A stretch of 11,941 bases of DNA from Bacteroidales bacterium (GCA_029938185.1 JAOZVK010000125.1:1-11941); one strand, 5' to 3'. Positions 1 through 7,089 are shown, counted from the stretch's first letter. The notes: generated by a model from the letters alone, not told the origin. Numbers and translations: made by a program.

Positions 1-270
1 CTATTACAATAAAATCGAATGACAAAGAGGTATATGATAATTTTAATAATAATACATTGAAAGTATTTTTTGATAAGTACAAAGAAAATCCTAATGCAGA
101 TTATAACAAAAATACAAATCATTTTGAGGTAGAGGATATTCCTCCCAAATATATAGAGGACTCTGTTTCTTTTCTATTAAATTATGAAGACTATTATATT
201 GTTGATAGAAATAATAATCCAGTGGATGAAAATAAAAAATATTTGGTTAATGAAAAGATAATTTTAAGAA
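1..270 (+). repeat. Direct DNA repeat, copy A1 (domain A)
   Basis: Aligns without gaps to 2979-3248 (offset 2978). By eye there are about 29 mismatches in 270 positions (~89% identity), and the identity is highest in the first 180. It encodes domain A in both genes and continues off the window edge. Confidence 0.9.
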
Positions 271-758
271 TATCAAGACGTATAGATATGATAAACAATA
301 TTATTTCTAAAAAGACTATGTATGATAAAAAAAAAGATGTATTAAAAATATTCATGAAAGATTTAAGCCAGAAAGAAATAGATATTCTTGAAAAATATAA
401 GAATATTAGTAGAAAAAAAGGTAATACAACTGAACATGTTATTTTTGTTAAAGATGAAGAATCTTTTGTTTTAACAAATTCAGTGACTAATAAACCTATA
501 TCTACTAATATAAAAAAATTAAATGTAGGAAGTAAAGAAAATGTGATATTACCTGAAAAAACTGCAAATAATGTAATTGATAATATACGTTCAACAGATT
601 TGAAGAAAAAAATAAAAAATAATTATGAAAGGCTATCTGAATGGGAAGAGAAGCGTGATTTGGCTGAAAACCCCGATGAAAAAGCTCGTTGTAATAATAA
701 AATTAAGTATATTAAAAAACGGATAAAAGAATATAAAAACGAGTTAGCAAATATTTAG
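1..758 (+). CDS. 5'-truncated modular protein: beta domain A, domain B, C-terminal helical hairpin
   Basis: The reading frame is open to the left edge (first full codon at 3), so the start lies upstream; the TTG at 57 is only the first possible start inside the window. The codons before 57 (ITIKSND, then EVYDNFN) match residues 178 onward of the 449-residue protein at 2453, which has an N-terminal hairpin and three membrane helices before that point, so this gene probably has them too. Visible parts are a beta-sandwich-like domain with the motif FEVEDIPPKYIEDSVSF (nt ~3-270), a second domain (nt ~303-500) shared with the next gene, and a 52-residue charged helical hairpin ending at the stop. 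Domain A resembles a beta domain I recall behind membrane helices in EAD-type proteins. Function is unknown; an adaptor or scaffold role is inferred. It is followed after 55 bp by a paralogous gene. Confidence 0.85.
   Translation, partial: ITIKSNDKEVYDNFNNNTLKVFFDKYKENPNADYNKNTNHFEVEDIPPKYIEDSVSFLLNYEDYYIVDRNNNPVDENKKYLVNEKIILRISRRIDMINNIISKKTMYDKKKDVLKIFMKDLSQKEIDILEKYKNISRKKGNTTEHVIFVKDEESFVLTNSVTNKPISTNIKKLNVGSKENVILPEKTANNVIDNIRSTDLKKKIKNNYERLSEWEEKRDLAENPDEKARCNNKIKYIKKRIKEYKNELANI
303..500 (+). repeat. Domain B, copy 1
   Basis: Encodes K-x-L-K-I, D-L-S-Q-x-E-I-x-I-L-E-K-Y, N-I-S-R-K and a V-F/I-F-V-K then L-T-x-x-x-T-N-x-P-I end; matched in order by 1399-1599. Protein similarity is clear, DNA similarity moderate. 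It contains an A9 run at 327-335. Confidence 0.75.
600..755 (+). repeat. Hairpin module copy 1 (C-terminus of gene 1)
   Basis: 52 codons. Core shared by all five copies: I..N..LS.WE.K.D...NP, then A-R/N-C, I-K-x-I-K and Y-x-x-E-L. Predicted as two amphipathic helices joined at the Asn-Pro turn. Confidence 0.85.
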
Positions 759-784
759 TAGATTAATAATTTGAAAAATTATGC

Positions 785-813
785 AATAACCAATTTAACA
801 GTATTACCATTAT
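785..813 (+). promoter_or_regulatory. Conserved leader before gene 2
   Basis: AATAACCAATT (785-795), then A-rich sequence and the ATG 19 bp on. The same 11-mer and a similar spacer occur before gene 4. No Shine-Dalgarno is seen, as is usual in Bacteroidota. The conservation may reflect duplication rather than a functional site. Confidence 0.3.
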
Positions 814-1911
814 ATGTCCAGAATTGAAAATTTAAAAGATAAAATTAATTATAATAATGAACTGTTATCAGAATGGGAAGATAAGCATGATATTGCTGAA
901 AATCCTAATGAAAAAGCTCGTTGTAAAAATGAGATAAAGCGTATAAAAAAACGATTAGAAAAATATATGAATGAATTAAATAATCAAAGCGGAAAAGTGG
1001 AGGTAAAAACAAAAGAAAGGGTTGAAGAAAAATCAAAATTATGGACAATTATATTAGTTTTTTTTGAAATAATTGGTGTAATAGCTTTAATAAAAGCCAA
1101 ATCACTTGGTAATGTTGAAATTCCATATTTACCAATTCTATTTTTTATTTTCTTGATTCCAATTGTTCTCACTTTTGCTCGTAGTAAAAAAAATGAAATA
1201 CATAATATATTTTATTATGTATTAATTATAATTATTTCATTAACTGTATCTTTTATGTTTACTTCTACATTCTTTAACTTTCCTAAACATTTGTGTGAAT
1301 ATCCTTTTATTGAATGCAAAATAAATTCAAATACTTCAAAAATAAAAGATACTTCAAAGCTAATTAGACGATTAGGTACTCCTGAAATGATAAAAAAGAT
1401 TTTAACAAATAAAATTATATATGATAGAAATAAAAAGGTTCTAAAAATTGCTTTAAACGATTTAAGTCAAGAAGAAATAAAAATTTTAGAAAAATATAAT
1501 ATTAGCAGAAAAAATGACAACACGGTGGAACAAATTGTTTTTGTCAAAAGTACAGATAATAAATCATTAATATTAACAAGTCAAAAAACAAATATTCCAA
1601 TAATTGTAGATAGTAAGAATAATATTTTTAATATTGGAAATGATAATATACAAAAAGTAAGTTTATCAAAAAAAACGATAAGTAATATAAATGAGCATAA
1701 TGACAATTACAAAAATAATAATACAGATAAAAACAATATACGTTCAACAGATTTGAAAATAATAATAAATAATAATTATAAAAGACTATCACAATGGGAG
1801 AAAAAGCGAGATTTAAGTGATAATCCCAATGAAATAGCTCGTTGTAATAATGAAATAAAACGTATTAAAAATCAAATAGACAAGTATAAAAAAGAATTAG
1901 CAAATATTTAA
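814..1911 (+). CDS. Membrane protein with a helical-hairpin module at both ends
   Basis: 365 residues. Order: hairpin module at residues 7-58; three hydrophobic segments at about 77-95, 104-122 and 132-155; a short segment with two Cys (161, 168); domain B at about 196-262, homologous to the gene before it; an Asn/Lys-rich low-complexity linker (~290-308); and a second hairpin module at 314-365. ATG at 814 is supported because the first 36 nt and the preceding ~30 nt closely match those at 2453. Positive charge before TM1 and after TM2 (R-S-K-K) suggests N-in, which would place the C-terminal half outside the inner membrane. No catalytic motif is visible. The five-fold repeat of the hairpin in this cluster suggests homotypic or heterotypic assembly; that role is inferred. 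Confidence 0.87.
   Translation: MSRIENLKDKINYNNELLSEWEDKHDIAENPNEKARCKNEIKRIKKRLEKYMNELNNQSGKVEVKTKERVEEKSKLWTIILVFFEIIGVIALIKAKSLGNVEIPYLPILFFIFLIPIVLTFARSKKNEIHNIFYYVLIIIISLTVSFMFTSTFFNFPKHLCEYPFIECKINSNTSKIKDTSKLIRRLGTPEMIKKILTNKIIYDRNKKVLKIALNDLSQEEIKILEKYNISRKNDNTVEQIVFVKSTDNKSLILTSQKTNIPIIVDSKNNIFNIGNDNIQKVSLSKKTISNINEHNDNYKNNNTDKNNIRSTDLKIIINNNYKRLSQWEKKRDLSDNPNEIARCNNEIKRIKNQIDKYKKELANI
832..987 (+). repeat. Hairpin module copy 2 (N-terminus of gene 2)
   Basis: 52 codons at the N-terminus of the 365-residue protein, preceded by M-S-R-I-E-N. It is the most divergent around K-H-D-I but keeps the N-P turn, Cys and E-L end. Confidence 0.85.
1399..1599 (+). repeat. Domain B, copy 2
   Basis: Counterpart of 303-500 in gene 2; here it follows the membrane helices directly, without domain A between them. 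Confidence 0.75.
1753..1908 (+). repeat. Hairpin module copy 3 (C-terminus of gene 2)
   Basis: 52 codons ending at the stop. The DNA just upstream and into the module (about 1736-1757) is identical to 584-605 before copy 1, showing that the terminal segment was duplicated as DNA. Confidence 0.85.
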
Positions 1912-1967
1912 GGTAAATAATTTACAAATTGGTTTCATTTAGTTTTAAATAATAAACTAACAATAAT

Positions 1968-2402
1968 ATGTTTGATTTAGAAAAAAAAATAAAAGACTAT
2001 ATTACAAAAGGAAAAATAAAATTAGCTATAGATGAACTAAAGAAAATTGTTGATGATAAAACCAATTTAATAATTTTAGAGGCTCAATATAATCAAATAA
2101 AAAATGATATTGGCTTAATTGCTGACAGTGATAAAGATGTAAAAACTGCAAGAATAAATAGTGCTTTATTAAATATTTTATATGATTATTGTGATGATAA
2201 CAAAAATACTATTATGAATACAGATAATAAACGTTCAATATATTTGAAAGAAAAAATAGCTAATAATTATGAAAGACTATCCGAATGGGAAGAAAAGCGT
2301 GATTTGGCTGAAAACCCTAATGAAAAAGCTCGTTGTAATAATGAAATTAAGAGTATTAAAAAACAAATAGACGAGTATAAAAAAGAATTAGCAAATATTT
2401 AA
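1968..2402 (+). CDS. Small adaptor: EAD11-like domain plus helical-hairpin module
   Basis: 144 residues, no signal peptide and no membrane helix, so probably cytosolic. Residues ~4-75 form an all-helical domain with the pattern I..GK...AI.EL, then an L-I-x-L-x-x-Q-Y-N motif, G-L, and A-R-I-N-x-A-L-L near the end. This fits effector-associated domain 11 (EAD11), a small adaptor domain that in bacterial conflict systems recruits effectors by like-with-like binding; the assignment is from remembered family pattern, without a profile search. Residues 93-144 are the hairpin module found four more times in the neighbours, and the linker (C-D-D-N-K-N) is low complexity. Having EAD plus hairpin and nothing else, it is the best candidate for a bridging adaptor between an EAD-bearing effector elsewhere and the membrane proteins made by the flanking genes. 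ATG 1968 is the only sensible start. Confidence 0.85.
   Translation: MFDLEKKIKDYITKGKIKLAIDELKKIVDDKTNLIILEAQYNQIKNDIGLIADSDKDVKTARINSALLNILYDYCDDNKNTIMNTDNKRSIYLKEKIANNYERLSEWEEKRDLAENPNEKARCNNEIKSIKKQIDEYKKELANI
2244..2399 (+). repeat. Hairpin module copy 4 (C-terminus of the EAD11-like protein)
   Basis: 52 codons, close to copy 1 in protein sequence (both run E-R-L-S-E-W-E-E-K-R-D-L-A-E-N-P and end E-L-A-N-I). Confidence 0.85.
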
Positions 2403-2427
2403 TTGTTTGATAATTACAAAATTAAGT

Positions 2428-2452
2428 AATAACCAATTAATAGCATTAATTT
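2428..2452 (+). promoter_or_regulatory. Conserved leader before gene 4
   Basis: AATAACCAATT (2428-2438), 15 bp before the ATG at 2453, matches 785-795. The leaders before 1968 and 3860 do not contain it. Confidence 0.3.
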
Positions 2453-3802
2453 ATGTCAAGAATTGAAAATTTACAAAATAAAATTAATAAGAGTAATGAA
2501 CGATTATCAGAATGGGAAGAAAAGCGTGATTTGTCTGAAAATCCTAATGTAAAGGCTAATTGTAATATTGAAATTAAGCGTATTAAAATACAGATAGAAA
2601 AATACAATAAGGAATTAGAAAAATTAACTAATATAAATTCTAATAGTTCAATACAATCTGATTTTGAGAGCGAAAAAGAATTTAAAATAAAGTTTGGTAC
2701 TTTTATTATATTATTTATTCTTACACCAATAGTTTATTTAGCTATAGCATGGCTTGGCAAGGGTATTATTAAAGATGATACTATAGATTTTATTATTCAT
2801 TGGCTTTTTCCACTACCTATAATTGTACTATATTTTATGGTAATGAAGTCTGAAGCCAAAATCAAAGGAGAAAAATATGAATTTAGAGGCAAGGCAAGTG
2901 GTGCTTTTGCTGCTGCAATTATAATATATTTACTTAGCTTTATTCCGAGAAGCAACAATAGTGAACCATTTGATCTAACTATTACAATAAAATCGAATGA
3001 CGAAGAGGTATATGATAATTTTAATGATAAAACATTGAAAGTTTTTTTCGATAACTACAAAGAAAATCCTAATGCGGATTATAATAAAAATGGAAATCAT
3101 TTTGAGGTAGAGGATATTCCTCCCAAATATATAGAAGACTCTGTTTCATTTCAACTAAATTATAATGGCTACTATATTGTTGATAGAAATAATATTTTGA
3201 TAGATGAAAATAAAAAATATTCGGTTAATAAAAAAATAAATTTAAAAATTGAAAAACTTATAGAATTAGGTGGCATTAGATTAGAAAACTGTAATGATTA
3301 TATAGGTGATACTGTCGTGTTTAGCAACAACTCTGAAGAATTAATAGGTATTGTTCATAAAGACTGCTCTATAGTTTTATTAAAACCAGTATCTAAAAGT
3401 AAATTAGATAAGAACTATAGTGTGAAAATTAGAAAAAAAGATAAAACAATTAATTTAGATGCTGTAAAATTAAAAGAAAATGAAGAAACTTATGTATCTG
3501 GTAAGAATATAAAAGATAAAACTAAAGATGTGGTACCATCTGTTAAACAAGGTGATTTAAATGAAATAAAAATAAAGGTTAAATCTGTTAAAACTTTAAG
3601 TAATAAAATAATAGATTCTTTTAATACGAAAAAAAATTACGATAACAACGACCATATTGATGCAATAATATCTGAAATAAACTCAGAAATTGAATTATTA
3701 GATTTAAATTATAAAAATTTTGAAAAGGGAATAATAGATACTGATACAATGAAAAAATATATTAAAGAAATTAAAGATAGAATAAATAACAAATTACTTT
3801 GA
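2453..3802 (+). CDS. Membrane protein: N-terminal hairpin, three TM helices, beta domain A, helical C-terminus
   Basis: 449 residues. Order: hairpin module (7-58); acidic/Ser-rich linker; hydrophobic segments at about 82-101, 111-131 and 148-165; beta domain A (~173-268), nearly identical at DNA level to the window start; a second beta-rich stretch (~269-345) with Cys 280 and 305; and a Lys-rich helical C-terminus (~370-449). Unlike the first two genes it lacks domain B and the terminal hairpin. Layout (hairpin, TM helices, beta domain with an E-D-I-P-P-K-Y motif) resembles membrane-tethered EAD-type proteins in which a beta domain follows the helices. No enzymatic motif is seen. ATG 2453 is supported by the leader and N-terminal match to 814. 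It is the last member of the adaptor array; the next gene, 57 bp on, encodes a secreted protein. Confidence 0.87.
   Translation: MSRIENLQNKINKSNERLSEWEEKRDLSENPNVKANCNIEIKRIKIQIEKYNKELEKLTNINSNSSIQSDFESEKEFKIKFGTFIILFILTPIVYLAIAWLGKGIIKDDTIDFIIHWLFPLPIIVLYFMVMKSEAKIKGEKYEFRGKASGAFAAAIIIYLLSFIPRSNNSEPFDLTITIKSNDEEVYDNFNDKTLKVFFDNYKENPNADYNKNGNHFEVEDIPPKYIEDSVSFQLNYNGYYIVDRNNILIDENKKYSVNKKINLKIEKLIELGGIRLENCNDYIGDTVVFSNNSEELIGIVHKDCSIVLLKPVSKSKLDKNYSVKIRKKDKTINLDAVKLKENEETYVSGKNIKDKTKDVVPSVKQGDLNEIKIKVKSVKTLSNKIIDSFNTKKNYDNNDHIDAIISEINSEIELLDLNYKNFEKGIIDTDTMKKYIKEIKDRINNKLL
2471..2626 (+). repeat. Hairpin module copy 5 (N-terminus of gene 4)
   Basis: 52 codons preceded by M-S-R-I-E-N as in copy 2. 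Arg/Lys at two conserved positions is changed (N-V-K-A-N-C) but the hairpin pattern is kept. Confidence 0.85.
2979..3248 (+). repeat. Direct DNA repeat, copy A2 (domain A)
   Basis: Second copy of the segment at 1-270, in the same frame and orientation. Similarity stops at the end of domain A; beyond it gene 1 continues into domain B while gene 4 continues into an unrelated beta-rich stretch. Confidence 0.9.
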
Positions 3803-3859
3803 TATGATACTTAAATATTAATAAAAACATTATTATCAATACATTATCAAATAATAAAT

Positions 3860-4987
3860 ATGAATAGATTTTTTTTTATATGCATTTTATTTTTTATTAG
3901 TAATATAAATGTAATAGCACAACCAGATTTAGAAATTGAAAACGAAAAAAAAATTATATATAAGAAAGGTGGTATATATAATATAAAAATAAAAATTACA
4001 AATAGAAGTGGAGGTGAATATATTAATAAAGAAATGATAATTGAATTAAAAAGACCTGATAATACCATTTATAAAAAAATGACTGATTATGAGATTGATA
4101 CTATAAAAGATAATAAAAACATAACAAAAACAATTTATGAATTTTTTCCAAAAATGACTGGAATTTACAAATTAAAATTCTTTTTTGATGGAAGTTCTAA
4201 TTATAAAGAAATTGATATAGAAGTTAAAGACGTAGTTGAGTTTGATGATAAAACAAAAAAAATAACAAAAACAATATCCGAAGATAAAAGTAAAATACTT
4301 GCAACTTCAGTAAAAATTACTAATGAATCTAATAAAGAAAAAAGAGATATATTAGTTTCAGAAATGCAAAATGAAGTTTCTCGTTTATTTGATAAATATA
4401 ATAAGTGGTTAAAAGAGTATCGTGATATTATTCTAAAAATTAAAGCATCATTAGAATGGTACAATAGAGAAAAAGACAAATATGGAATTGAAAAAAGTAG
4501 ACTTATAGATAAATTAGATGCACAAGAAAACGTTATTAAATTAATTTTAAAAGAAAAAACTGATATTCAAGAAGAATTAGACAGAAATATTAAAAAAAAG
4601 AATGATATTGAATTAAAATTAAGAATTCAAAAAATATACAATTCGTTTAAACTTTATTGTGGAACAATTGATAACAAGTACTATATAATACCACCTTCCA
4701 AAAAGAAAAAAAAACTTAAAAAAGTAAAAAAATATGGTAATTTTGTTAGTTATTATTTTGAATTAGGCTATGATATAGGAAAAAATAAAAAATACAATCT
4801 ATATCTCTATAATACTGATAATGAAACGCTTGGTGAAAAGCACGAATTTACTGTAAACAAAGATGGTAAAGTTGCAAGAGAAAGTAATCATTTTGATATT
4901 GGTTTATTTAAAAAGAGAAAAAGTTACTTAATTATTATAATGGATGATTTAGGAATAGAAATTTATCAAAAAAGAATAGATTGGTGA
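3860..4987 (+). CDS. Secreted Ig-like / coiled-coil protein of unknown function
   Basis: 375 residues. Residues 1-20 are a signal peptide (M-N-R, hydrophobic core, cleavage probably after V-I-A before Gln21). A beta-sandwich-like domain follows (~23-123; pattern N-I-K-I-K-I-T-N-R-S and G-I-Y-K-L-K-F reminiscent of CARDB/Ig-type folds), then a long charged helical region (~155-260) likely to be coiled coil, then a Lys-rich turn (281-291) and a beta-rich C-terminal domain (~292-375). No lipobox and no T9SS sorting domain, so a periplasmic location is most likely. Its stop overlaps the start of the next gene by 4 bp, implying translational coupling and perhaps a stoichiometric complex with that outer-membrane protein. 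A T9 run lies inside the signal-peptide codons (3869-3877). I do not recognise a named family. Confidence 0.85.
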   Translation: MNRFFFICILFFISNINVIAQPDLEIENEKKIIYKKGGIYNIKIKITNRSGGEYINKEMIIELKRPDNTIYKKMTDYEIDTIKDNKNITKTIYEFFPKMTGIYKLKFFFDGSSNYKEIDIEVKDVVEFDDKTKKITKTISEDKSKILATSVKITNESNKEKRDILVSEMQNEVSRLFDKYNKWLKEYRDIILKIKASLEWYNREKDKYGIEKSRLIDKLDAQENVIKLILKEKTDIQEELDRNIKKKNDIELKLRIQKIYNSFKLYCGTIDNKYYIIPPSKKKKKLKKVKKYGNFVSYYFELGYDIGKNKKYNLYLYNTDNETLGEKHEFTVNKDGKVARESNHFDIGLFKKRKSYLIIIMDDLGIEIYQKRIDW

Positions 4988-7089
4988 AAAAAATTATAAT
5001 TTTCTTATTTATTAATGTTTTTATTAATGGCATTAAAAGCCAGAATGATTTTATATTTATTAGTGATATAGAAGCCATAAATGATTTGTGTATAAATAAT
5101 GATACTTTATATATAGCCACAAATAATACTGTTTTCTTTTCTAATATCAATAAATATCAATTAAAAGAAATAAAAAATATAAATAAGTACATATCAGTAA
5201 TAAAATTTAATAGTTCAAATATTTGGTTTGGTACAAACAGCAGTAGAATTGGAATACTTGGAAAAAATGAATATACTCTTAAAAGGTATGATAAAAAAGT
5301 AATTAAAGATATTATTTTTCATGATACGACAATATGGGTAATAGATAACGACATCAAAGTATTTAAATGTTATTTCAATAATAAAACCATAGAAAAAAAA
5401 TCATTTTGTGAAAAAGATGGATTAAAAGCTATATATATTGATAGTAAAAAAAAAATATGGCTTGGTGGGCTAGAGGGGATATACCTTATAAACAAGAATG
5501 ATGCTCCTTTATTTGAAGATACAGTAAAAAATATAACTTGTATTACAGAATATAAAAATTCATTATGGGTTGCAAGCGAAACAGAGATTTGGCGATACAA
5601 AAATTATAAAAAATGGGAGCTTTTTATAGATAAAACCTATAAATTAACAAATATTAAAAAAATAGTTTTTGATAAAACAGGTTCTTTATGGATTTTAGCT
5701 GATACATTGACAAGATATATAAAGAGTTTAAGTGGAGAGGATTTAGTATTTTATAGAAATAAAGAATTAAATGATGAAAAAGTAGATATTGAGATAGATA
5801 GCAATAATACTGTATGGCTGGCAAATAAAAATGGAATATATGCAAAAAAACAAGAATTATACATACCTACTAAAATAAAAAGAAAGTATAAAGATGCTCT
5901 TCAAATAGATATTAGTGTTATTCCAAGAATTGAAAGTAGCAATATTGATTATGCAATAAGTCCTACTTTTCAAATCAATTCATATTATAAAAATAAGTAT
6001 TTCGAGACGATGTTTGCATTAAACTATTTTGCTATTTGGGATAAGACTGACAATTTAAAAAAAATTAAGAAAACAACAGATATTAATGATATTGTTTATA
6101 AAGCTTGGGTAAAAGGAAAATATAATAATTTATCTTTAAAGCTTGGGCGAATGGAACTATTGTATAACAAACTGCTATCATCACATAAATATTCGCATAC
6201 AAAATTGTTTTACAATGCAATTGTTTTAGAGTATAAGGCAAATAAATTAGGAGTAGATAAATATAAGGTGAGTTTTGGTTTCTCGAAAGGTAATAATGGA
6301 AAAGAATATTTTTATAATGATTATAATTTATTTTCGAATGACAGGACATTAGAACATTTTGAACTGAATGAATTGGGCTTTTTAAATTTAGATTATTCAA
6401 TTAATCCTAAATTAAATGTTTCTTTTATGACTCTTATAAGTGGTAAAAGTAAAGATGAACGTAATTACTTTAAATACACTTTTAATTTGTGTACTAATAT
6501 TTATTTAGAAAATACCTCAGTTATAAAATTAGATTATTATTATCAAAGCGGAAAAAATTATAATCTTGATAAAATAAATGGTTCGTATCTTAATATTGAA
6601 ATAAGAAATATATTAAAAAATTTTAATATTAGATTAGATGATTTAAGATTAAGTTTAGGTGGGCGGCTTATTGGAAGCAGTAATATTGATGAAACCGAAT
6701 TAGAATCAAGTTCATTTGATTATTTGTATGGGGGAATAAATCCGTTTGTTCATCCTCTATATCTTAATAATAGTGGTTTATATAATTTATATTTAGAATT
6801 AAAATTAAATTCATTAACAATTAAACCATATTTTTTCGGATTAATAAATAATTTGGAGGATAAAGAAAAAGAAGAATATATATACTTTCAAAATCGTTAT
6901 TTAGGTTTGGGGGGAGCTATTGATTGGAATGTTCCTATTTGGGTTGAAAGTAAAAAACTTTCATTAAAAATAAATAGCAATATATTTATTACAAGTGAAA
7001 CTTATAGGGATATACGCATTCAGTATAGTAATAAAAGCTTAAAAGATGTACTACTTATATTAATGGTTACTTTTAATTACAAGTTTTGA
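4984..7089 (+). CDS. Outer-membrane protein: seven-bladed Reg_prop-type propeller fused to a C-terminal beta-barrel
   Basis: I place the start at GTG 4984 (701 residues): it gives a standard signal peptide (M-K-K-I-I-I-F..., cleavage near S-Q20) and a GTGA overlap with the upstream stop; TTG at 4981 is less likely. Seven blade motifs of the two-component-regulator propeller type recur every 36-42 residues: LYIATN (42), IWFGTN (80), IWVIDND (117), IWLGGLEG (158), LWVASET (194), LWILAD (235), VWLANKNG (277). From ~305 to the end there are alternating amphipathic strands rich in Tyr/Asn/Leu, finishing with V-T-F-N-Y-K-F, the aromatic-terminal signature of outer-membrane barrels. The propeller probably lies in the periplasm or at the surface and binds a ligand or partner. 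No histidine kinase domain is present, so it is not a hybrid two-component sensor. Function is inferred only as anchor or receptor. Confidence 0.85.
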   Translation: MKKIIIFLFINVFINGIKSQNDFIFISDIEAINDLCINNDTLYIATNNTVFFSNINKYQLKEIKNINKYISVIKFNSSNIWFGTNSSRIGILGKNEYTLKRYDKKVIKDIIFHDTTIWVIDNDIKVFKCYFNNKTIEKKSFCEKDGLKAIYIDSKKKIWLGGLEGIYLINKNDAPLFEDTVKNITCITEYKNSLWVASETEIWRYKNYKKWELFIDKTYKLTNIKKIVFDKTGSLWILADTLTRYIKSLSGEDLVFYRNKELNDEKVDIEIDSNNTVWLANKNGIYAKKQELYIPTKIKRKYKDALQIDISVIPRIESSNIDYAISPTFQINSYYKNKYFETMFALNYFAIWDKTDNLKKIKKTTDINDIVYKAWVKGKYNNLSLKLGRMELLYNKLLSSHKYSHTKLFYNAIVLEYKANKLGVDKYKVSFGFSKGNNGKEYFYNDYNLFSNDRTLEHFELNELGFLNLDYSINPKLNVSFMTLISGKSKDERNYFKYTFNLCTNIYLENTSVIKLDYYYQSGKNYNLDKINGSYLNIEIRNILKNFNIRLDDLRLSLGGRLIGSSNIDETELESSSFDYLYGGINPFVHPLYLNNSGLYNLYLELKLNSLTIKPYFFGLINNLEDKEKEEYIYFQNRYLGLGGAIDWNVPIWVESKKLSLKINSNIFITSETYRDIRIQYSNKSLKDVLLILMVTFNYKF

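Noticed and set aside
57..758. TTG at 57 as the true start of the first gene
   Set aside because: The frame is open to position 3 and the upstream codons match a homologous domain in the 449-residue protein, so the gene starts outside the window.
759..813. Bacteroidota-type promoter (TTTG ... TAnnTTTG) in the intergenic gaps
   Set aside because: Only partial matches such as TAATTTGA were seen, no better than chance in AT-rich DNA.
984..1172. Minus-strand ORF opposite the membrane helices of gene 2
   Set aside because: It lies wholly inside a well-supported + strand gene and has no recognisable domain; the same holds for the other minus-strand ORFs (e.g. 3847-4068, 4201-4479, 6083-6400, 8576-8884, 9218-9620).
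600..2626. Hairpin repeats as a CRISPR array or other short-spaced repeat array
   Set aside because: The repeats are protein-coding, 156 bp long and spaced irregularly within ORFs.
4981..4983. TTG at 4981 as start of the propeller-barrel gene
   Set aside because: GTG at 4984 gives a standard M-K-K signal peptide and the classic 4-bp stop-start overlap.
3860..4987. Lipoprotein or T9SS substrate
   Set aside because: There is no Cys at the signal-peptide cleavage site and no sorting domain at the C-terminus.
4984..5850. Hybrid two-component sensor (Reg_prop propeller)
   Set aside because: No Y_Y_Y, histidine kinase or receiver domain follows; the rest is a beta-barrel.
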